A stretch of 7,993 nucleotides of DNA. It comes from Firmicutes bacterium UBA1768 (GTDB lineage: Bacteria > Bacillota > Clostridia > Peptostreptococcales > Anaerovoracaceae). The stretch lies in assembly GCA_002315335.1 (NCBI GenBank), contig DCGW01000078.1, forward strand, positions 233 through 8,225, written 5' to 3'. The first letter of the stretch is position 1. Each line of letters starts with the position of its first letter. The position numbers were made by a program, and so were the translations under genes. This document shows positions 3,951 to 7,993 of this stretch, piece by piece. The notes beneath the pieces were generated by a model that worked only from the letters and a program-made list of their open reading frames with translations, was not told the origin of the DNA and did not search any database.

Positions 3951-4376
3951 ATGGGAACAACAGGTATTTACAAAGACAGAATGACAGATGCGATTAAAAC
4001 AGCATATGACTTTATGTGCGAGCATCAGCGACCTATTGTCAATAGAACTTTCTTCGATTACATTGACACTCTTGAAGAACTTGGAAAGACACTCCAAAAG
4101 ACACCAAAGATCTATGCACAAGATGGCAAAGGATATGACGCTATCGTTTATGCCCACTACTTTTTCGGAGACACAGACGTTTTTGTCACAGAAAGAGACG
4201 GTGATGAGCTTTTTGCCTACACTATACTTAACGGAGACTATGAGATGAGCGAATTGGGTTACCAGTCTCTTTCCGAAATCAAGAATATAGCATTCTTCCA
4301 ACTTGATTTCTTTTGGGAAGAGAAGACATTAAGAGAAGCCTTGAAGGAAGTTTCAGACTACTTCGAAAACATCTAA
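3951..4376 (+). CDS. DUF2958-like protein (141 aa)
   Basis: Residues about 52-130 resemble the DUF2958 domain of mobile elements: PKIYAQ (52-57), then AHYFFGDTDVFVTE (68-81), an acidic/aromatic strand DGDELFAYTILNGD, the signature-like ELGYQSLSEI (101-110), and a closing LDFFWEEKTL. Residues 1-50 form a helical extension of unknown role. DUF2958 domains occur in conjugative elements and phages, sometimes within polyvalent proteins; their biochemical function is not established. The start at 3951 follows a run of A typical of Bacteroides leaders. It has its own long leader and its own terminator, so it is probably monocistronic. No signal peptide. The family call is made by motif memory, not by a search. 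Confidence 0.65.
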   Translation: MGTTGIYKDRMTDAIKTAYDFMCEHQRPIVNRTFFDYIDTLEELGKTLQKTPKIYAQDGKGYDAIVYAHYFFGDTDVFVTERDGDELFAYTILNGDYEMSELGYQSLSEIKNIAFFQLDFFWEEKTLREALKEVSDYFENI

Positions 4377-4384
4377 AAAAAAAA

Positions 4385-4420
4385 CAAGGACTGTTAATTC
4401 AGTCTTTGCTCTTTTTTTTT
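4385..4420 (+). terminator. Intrinsic terminator after the DUF2958-like gene
   Basis: Arm CAAGGACTG (4385-4393), loop TTAATT, arm CAGTCTTTG (4400-4408), one G-U pair, then CTC and a run of T to 4420. Confidence 0.88.
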
Positions 4421-4433
4421 ATCTGGAAACCTA

Positions 4434-4441
4434 TATCTTTG
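4434..4441 (+). promoter_or_regulatory. Bacteroides-type promoter of the Hc1-like gene (TATCTTTG)
   Basis: TATCTTTG, an exact TAnnTTTG match, lies 22 bp before the ATG at 4464 and just after a terminator, giving the small histone-like gene its own transcript. Confidence 0.7.
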
Positions 4442-4463
4442 TATAAAATCAAATAAGCCAACT

Positions 4464-4640
4464 ATGAAAGAAATAGTAGAAAAGATCCAGGCTGCTTACG
4501 AAGCATTCCAAAAAGATGCCGCAGCACAAGTAGAAAGTGGTAACAAAGCCGCAGGCACAAGAGCCCGCAAAGCGAGTCTTGAAATTGAGAAATTGCTCAA
4601 AGAATTTCGCAAGACTTCTTTGGAGGATTCCAAAAAATAA
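4464..4640 (+). CDS. Histone H1-like nucleoid protein, Hc1 family (58 aa)
   Basis: A 58-residue protein starting MKEIVEKIQAAYEAF, followed by DAAAQVESGNKAAGTRARKA and then SLEIEKLLKEFRKTSLEDSKK. The GNKAAGTRARKASLEIEKLLKEFRK stretch, spread over residues 27-50, matches my memory of Bacteroidetes Hc1/histone H1-like proteins: small, basic, two helices around a lysine/arginine-rich turn. They bind DNA non-specifically and help condense the nucleoid. On a mobile element such a protein may coat incoming DNA or mask it from host regulation; that is inference. Start and stop are unambiguous (ATG 4464, TAA 4638-4640). It has its own promoter and terminator and converges on topB. Confidence 0.85.
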   Translation: MKEIVEKIQAAYEAFQKDAAAQVESGNKAAGTRARKASLEIEKLLKEFRKTSLEDSKK

Positions 4641-4662
4641 TATCCTCTTTCACTTATACCAA

Positions 4663-4689
4663 AAAGCCAAGGCTAAATGCCCTGGCTTT
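4663..4689. terminator. Bidirectional terminator between the Hc1-like gene and topB
   Basis: AAAGCCAAGG (4663-4672) pairs with CCCTGGCTTT (4680-4689) apart from one A-C mismatch. T-rich sequence lies to the right on + (TTTCTTTATTTC) and an A-run to the left (read as T on -). It can end both the rightward transcript and topB, whose stop is at 4692. Confidence 0.8.
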
Positions 4690-4691
4690 CT

Positions 4692-7394
4692 TTATTTCTT
4701 CTCATTGAATTCAAACTCGATCTTATTTCCTTCAAGCTTCACTTTAGCCGGGAACAATTTACCCGTCTTAGAACTCTTAAATCCATCAAGATTATCTATA
4801 TGTCCATCCTTGAGAAGTTTGGCGAACTCTTTTACTGTTATCTTTCGCTCAGCTTTCACATTCCACACAGAGAAAGGACAAGAACCAGGATCCTTATAAT
4901 CATGATGCTCGCATTCATACGTGTTTTCTGTTTCAAAGATCTCGCCTCCACACTTAGGACATTTCAATCCTGTAGCCACTCGTTTTCGTTCTTCAAACAA
5001 GTAGTCGAGCCTCATTTCCTCCTTGTTATATTTTAGTTTCGCCTTGAATTTCTTCCCCTCCTTACTTGTAAACTCATAAGACTTACCGGTCGGATCCAAT
5101 GACAAGATCTCCTTCAGCATTTGCAAGGTGATTGTTACCTTACCCTTCTCTTTGCTCAGTCCAAACTTACACGCACCTTCCTCTTTTCCATAGCCACTGC
5201 AATAATACGACTTATCGCTTTCCTTCAAAGGTTTGCCACAGATAGGACACGATAACCCCATATCCTTCTTTTCAGGAAGCACGAAAGAAAGTTTGTAGTT
5301 TTCATCGAATTTCAAGGCGGCGTCAAATGGTGTACCGTCCTTTTTCTTGAATCCCTTAATGACATCTGTCGCTTTACCAGACAACAGCATCTTCACCATT
5401 TTGTCCGTCAGTTTCTTACCTCTTACCTCAGTAAAGAGTTTGAACTGGCAGCTGCTCTCATCATCCTTTTTCCAACCGCTACAGAAAACAACATTGTTAG
5501 AAGTTCTCAAAGGCTTGCCACAAATAGGACAATTACCCAATGATTCGGCAGAAGATGCGATAGATCCGCTTTTGACAGCGAGCATTTCAGATGTCAATGA
5601 TTCGGTATATGAGACAATCTCCGCATCAAAATCCTTTTTTGTGAATTTTCCATCAGCCATAAGATTGAGTTTCTTCTCCCACTCCCCTGTCATTGACACA
5701 TTGCAGATGGACTGATCCTTCAACAACTCATACAGCTGAAGACCGCTTTCAGTCGGCATCAGCGAGTTCTTCTCAGATATTATGTACTTGCGTGCGAACA
5801 GTTTCTCAATGACCGCAGCCCTTGTCGCAGGAGTACCGATACCGCAATCTTTGATTGCTTTGCTAAGCTCCGCATCGTCCTCAATAAGTTTGCCCGCACT
5901 TTCCATCATCTTCAGGAGTGTTGCCTCAGTAAGCAGCGGAGGACGCTTTGTCTCCTTCTGCAGAACGTCCTTCTTCAGAACATCACAAGATGCACCAACC
6001 TCCATATCCGGAAGTTTTTGTTCCTCATCCTCGTCATCCTCCTTGTCGGATGCTTCCTTCAGGCGTCTCCATCCAAGTTCTTTTATTGTTGATCCTGAGA
6101 CAGACAATCCAATAGAGTCAACATCTTCAAACTGATATGTCACTTTATCTTTGACACAAACGGGCAATAACGCCATCACCAGCTGAGTCGCAATCATTCG
6201 GTATATCTTCCTGCTATCCTCTGCCGAGAATGATTTTCCCGACGGAAAATCACTGACATTATCGGAAACATTCTCAAATGTCGGGATGATAGCATGATGA
6301 TCCGTCAGTTTTGACGAGTCAAAACATGCCTTGTTCATATTTGAAGACGATATTCCTTTACAGCACTCTCCGAAATTAGGATTATAATCAAGCCCTGACA
6401 ATTTGCCGACAGACGCAGACACCACATCAATCATATCCTCACCAAGATATCGGCTGCCTGTTCTGGGATAAGTAACCTTCTTCCCCTCATATAGAGCCTG
6501 TACTATATCAAGAGTTTTCTGAGCCTTGAACTTGTGTTTTCTATTCGCTTCCGCCTGAATAGAGGTAATGTCAAAAGGAAGCGGTGCCTTTTCCTTCACC
6601 TCCTGTTTCTTTTTATCCTTGATAACAAGAGTTTGAGGAATCTTACCGACGAATGTCTGTGCTTCCTCCTTTGTCTTGTATTGCTGCGAATACAAACCTA
6701 CAAACTCCGCCTTATCAGCATTTTTAAGATTCACACGCACCATAAAGTAAGGCACAGGTACAAAGTTTTTGTTTTCCAGGAATCTCTTGCATATCATTCC
6801 AAGAGTTGGAGTCTGAACACGACCTACGGAATAGACCTGCTGATTGTTGACCGCAAGTGACAACGCACGGGTGGCATTGTCACCCACAAGCCAATCGGCT
6901 TCGCCTCTTGCCTTTGCACTGTCATATAGATTATCGTAATCCCTGCCATCCTTCAAATCGGCAAATCCCTCTTTGATAGCCTTGTCGGTCAAAGAGGAAA
7001 CCCACAAACGCTTTACAGGTTTGCGACAGTCAAAACTATCATATATGTAACGAAATATAGCCTCTCCCTCACGTCCGGCATCCGTCGCACAAATCACACA
7101 CTCTGTATCAGAAGAACAGAAGATCTTCTTTATCGTGTTATATTGCTTTTTCGCTCCGGGATCATCTATTTTAGGAACATAGACAAACTCTTTCGGAAGA
7201 ATCGGCAGGTCTGCCTTCTTCCATTCCTTATGCCCAAGATAATAATCCGGTTCAGCAAGACCGACCAGGTGACCGAATGCCCAAGTCACTATATAGCCAT
7301 TCCCCTCCATATATCCGTCTTTGGAAGCTTTCGCCCCCAAGACTGCCGCTATCGCTTTACCGACAGAAGGCTTTTCCGCTAGAACTACTTTCAT
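4692..7394 (-). CDS. topB: DNA topoisomerase III with three zinc-ribbon repeats (900 aa)
   Basis: Type IA topoisomerase: breaks one strand through a tyrosine-DNA link and passes another strand, relaxing or decatenating DNA. The TOPRIM domain comes first (E7 in AEKPSVGKAIA; D105-A-G-R-E-G-E111). The catalytic tyrosine is Y309 in VTYPRTGSRYL, with GRVQTPTLGM at 191-200 and the type IA motif GIGTPATRA at 518-526. An acidic linker (DKEDDEDEE) lies near 450. The C-terminus carries three units, each a four-cysteine ribbon followed by a Toprim_Crpt-like repeat: cysteines 622/625/638/649, 716/719/732/742 and 812/815/828/839. At 900 aa it is much longer than E. coli TopB (653 aa). The middle Asp of the TOPRIM triad and the Asp after YPRT are both Gly. 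Element-borne TopB proteins often look this way, so it is probably active. It follows the traO-like gene on the same strand but behind a terminator. Confidence 0.96.
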   Translation of the reverse strand: MKVVLAEKPSVGKAIAAVLGAKASKDGYMEGNGYIVTWAFGHLVGLAEPDYYLGHKEWKKADLPILPKEFVYVPKIDDPGAKKQYNTIKKIFCSSDTECVICATDAGREGEAIFRYIYDSFDCRKPVKRLWVSSLTDKAIKEGFADLKDGRDYDNLYDSAKARGEADWLVGDNATRALSLAVNNQQVYSVGRVQTPTLGMICKRFLENKNFVPVPYFMVRVNLKNADKAEFVGLYSQQYKTKEEAQTFVGKIPQTLVIKDKKKQEVKEKAPLPFDITSIQAEANRKHKFKAQKTLDIVQALYEGKKVTYPRTGSRYLGEDMIDVVSASVGKLSGLDYNPNFGECCKGISSSNMNKACFDSSKLTDHHAIIPTFENVSDNVSDFPSGKSFSAEDSRKIYRMIATQLVMALLPVCVKDKVTYQFEDVDSIGLSVSGSTIKELGWRRLKEASDKEDDEDEEQKLPDMEVGASCDVLKKDVLQKETKRPPLLTEATLLKMMESAGKLIEDDAELSKAIKDCGIGTPATRAAVIEKLFARKYIISEKNSLMPTESGLQLYELLKDQSICNVSMTGEWEKKLNLMADGKFTKKDFDAEIVSYTESLTSEMLAVKSGSIASSAESLGNCPICGKPLRTSNNVVFCSGWKKDDESSCQFKLFTEVRGKKLTDKMVKMLLSGKATDVIKGFKKKDGTPFDAALKFDENYKLSFVLPEKKDMGLSCPICGKPLKESDKSYYCSGYGKEEGACKFGLSKEKGKVTITLQMLKEILSLDPTGKSYEFTSKEGKKFKAKLKYNKEEMRLDYLFEERKRVATGLKCPKCGGEIFETENTYECEHHDYKDPGSCPFSVWNVKAERKITVKEFAKLLKDGHIDNLDGFKSSKTGKLFPAKVKLEGNKIEFEFNEKK

Positions 7395-7428
7395 TGTTTT
7401 TTTATTTAGATCTTAATGTTTCTTTTAG

Positions 7429-7436
7429 CCAAAATA
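7429..7436 (-). promoter_or_regulatory. Weak candidate topB promoter
   Basis: On the - strand TATTTTGG matches TAnnTTTG at most positions and lies 34 bp before the topB ATG, between the terminator and the gene. No well-spaced -33 box is seen, so this is tentative. Confidence 0.3.
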
Positions 7437-7453
7437 CTTTAGTTACGGGCAAA

Positions 7454-7480
7454 AAAATACCACAACATGTGTGGTATTTT
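7454..7480. terminator. Intrinsic terminator after the traO-like gene
   Basis: AAAATACCACA (7454-7464), loop ACATG, TGTGGTATTTT (7470-7480): eleven perfect pairs. On the - strand it is followed by further T, so it closes the traO-like transcript and separates it from topB. The symmetry would let it work in both directions. Confidence 0.88.
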
Positions 7481-7517
7481 ACTATATTATTATTTGATAT
7501 TTTATTTGGTCGCTACC

Positions 7518-7993
7518 TTACCAATTCACCTTCACTCCCAAAGAGAAATCAGGTTTCACGTAATTCATACCTTTGCCATACACAAGGAATTCCCTTGCCT
7601 TGACAACAAAGGATAGGAAATGCCAGGGATAGAACTCGAATCCCGCACCACCGTTTGCTCCACCGACGATATGCTTCTCCTGCCAATCCATTATCTTGCA
7701 GTCCCACTGGTCATAACCTATGTTACCCGCAATACTCAAGTTCAGATACATCCACGGACGAGGATTCCATACCGCTATCTCTAAACCTACACCAGCCAGG
7801 AACTGATTCGTGAAGTTGCTAAACTCAAATTCCGCTTTCTCCCTGTCAAGCTCAATAAGAAGACCAAGTTTCTCACTTGTGTAAAGGTTATAGAACATAC
7901 CTATGTTATAGTCGTTCTTTGTTCCGATACCGCCACGAAAGCCCAAACCCATTTTTCCTTTCGTATGTATAAGCTGGGCGTTACAACATCCAA
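7518..7993 (-). CDS. traO: TraO-like conjugal transfer outer-membrane protein (partial, 5' end off window)
   Basis: At least 157 residues are visible. The internal ATG at 7952 is not the real start: the frame stays open to the window edge and reads GCCNAQLIHTKGK before it. That fits the end of a signal peptide cut after NAQ, followed by mature protein starting LIHTKGK. The mature part has alternating short strands with glycine and aromatic residues (MGLGFRGGIG, YNIGMFYNLYTSEKLGLLIELD, LAGVGLEIAVW, GGAGFEFYPW, FLSFVVKAREFLVYG), consistent with an outer-membrane beta barrel. It ends in GVKVNW, a terminal aromatic as in many barrels. The layout resembles TraO of Bacteroides conjugative transposons (QxxTKVLWG-like penultimate segment, final GVGLRFNF-like strand). 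The barrel call is stronger than the TraO assignment. In CTnDOT-type operons TraO is one of the last tra genes, and a terminator follows here. Confidence 0.65.
   Translation of the reverse strand, partial: GCCNAQLIHTKGKMGLGFRGGIGTKNDYNIGMFYNLYTSEKLGLLIELDREKAEFEFSNFTNQFLAGVGLEIAVWNPRPWMYLNLSIAGNIGYDQWDCKIMDWQEKHIVGGANGGAGFEFYPWHFLSFVVKAREFLVYGKGMNYVKPDFSLGVKVNW

Noticed and set aside
3873..4301. 142-aa - strand frame opposite the DUF2958-like gene
   Set aside because: Shadow frame with cysteine- and phenylalanine-rich composition; the + strand has recognisable motifs, an A-rich start and a terminator.
4537..4899. + strand frame of 120 codons
   Set aside because: Overlaps the Hc1 gene out of frame, crosses the bidirectional terminator and then runs antisense to topB.
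5782..6135. Serine-rich + strand frames inside topB
   Set aside because: Antisense shadows of topB; the serine runs come from its acidic and lysine-rich codons.
1..7993. CRISPR arrays, tRNA, rRNA, insertion sequences
   Set aside because: No regularly spaced short repeats, no tRNA-like cloverleaf, no rRNA signature and no transposase frame were seen; the direct repeats belong to the ssb modules.

Overview
This window looks like part of a Bacteroidales (Bacteroides, Parabacteroides or Prevotella type) conjugative element, either an integrative conjugative element or a conjugative plasmid. The evidence is: promoters of the Bacteroides -7 form TAnnTTTG; A-rich leaders with no strong Shine-Dalgarno; short SSBs; a type IA topoisomerase (TopB) with repeated zinc-ribbon tails; a Bacteroidetes histone H1-like Hc1 protein; and a TraO-like outer-membrane conjugation protein running off the right edge.

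Layout. Positions 1-3415 (+ strand) hold a tandem array of one module, present as one partial and two complete copies. The module is: a long non-coding leader, an ssb gene of 109 codons, a short conserved hairpin, then a small gene of 86-90 codons that differs in every copy. The first copy is cut by the window start: only the last codons of its ssb remain, followed by cargo A (71-343). Copy 2 has its leader at about 780-1288, ssb at 1289-1618 and cargo B at 1669-1929. Copy 3 has its leader at about 2268-2766, ssb at 2767-3096 and cargo C at 3143-3415. Each cargo gene ends at an intrinsic terminator or soon before one. Between modules sit independently promoted elements: a small ribbon-helix-helix protein (465-689) and a strongly structured putative small RNA (about 2060-2214).

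Positions 3416-4640 hold a long leader with hairpins, a DUF2958-like protein (3951-4376) and a 58-aa Hc1-like protein (4464-4640), each with its own terminator. A shared bidirectional terminator separates these from the - strand genes: topB (4692-7394, 900 aa) and the partial traO-like gene (7518 to beyond 7993).

The most interesting part is the ssb/cargo array. The leader is almost invariant over 201 bp (one mismatch between copies), while the adjacent SSB proteins are only about 80% identical. The 73 bp from the end of ssb to the cargo start codon are identical in two copies, and identity stops exactly at the cargo ATG. In the third copy the hairpin keeps its fold through a compensatory base-pair change. 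Together this suggests a dedicated expression platform into which different small genes are placed. By analogy with leading regions of conjugative plasmids, which carry ssb and anti-defence genes, the cargo could be early-expressed, host-directed proteins. That role is inference: none of the three cargo proteins was recognised.
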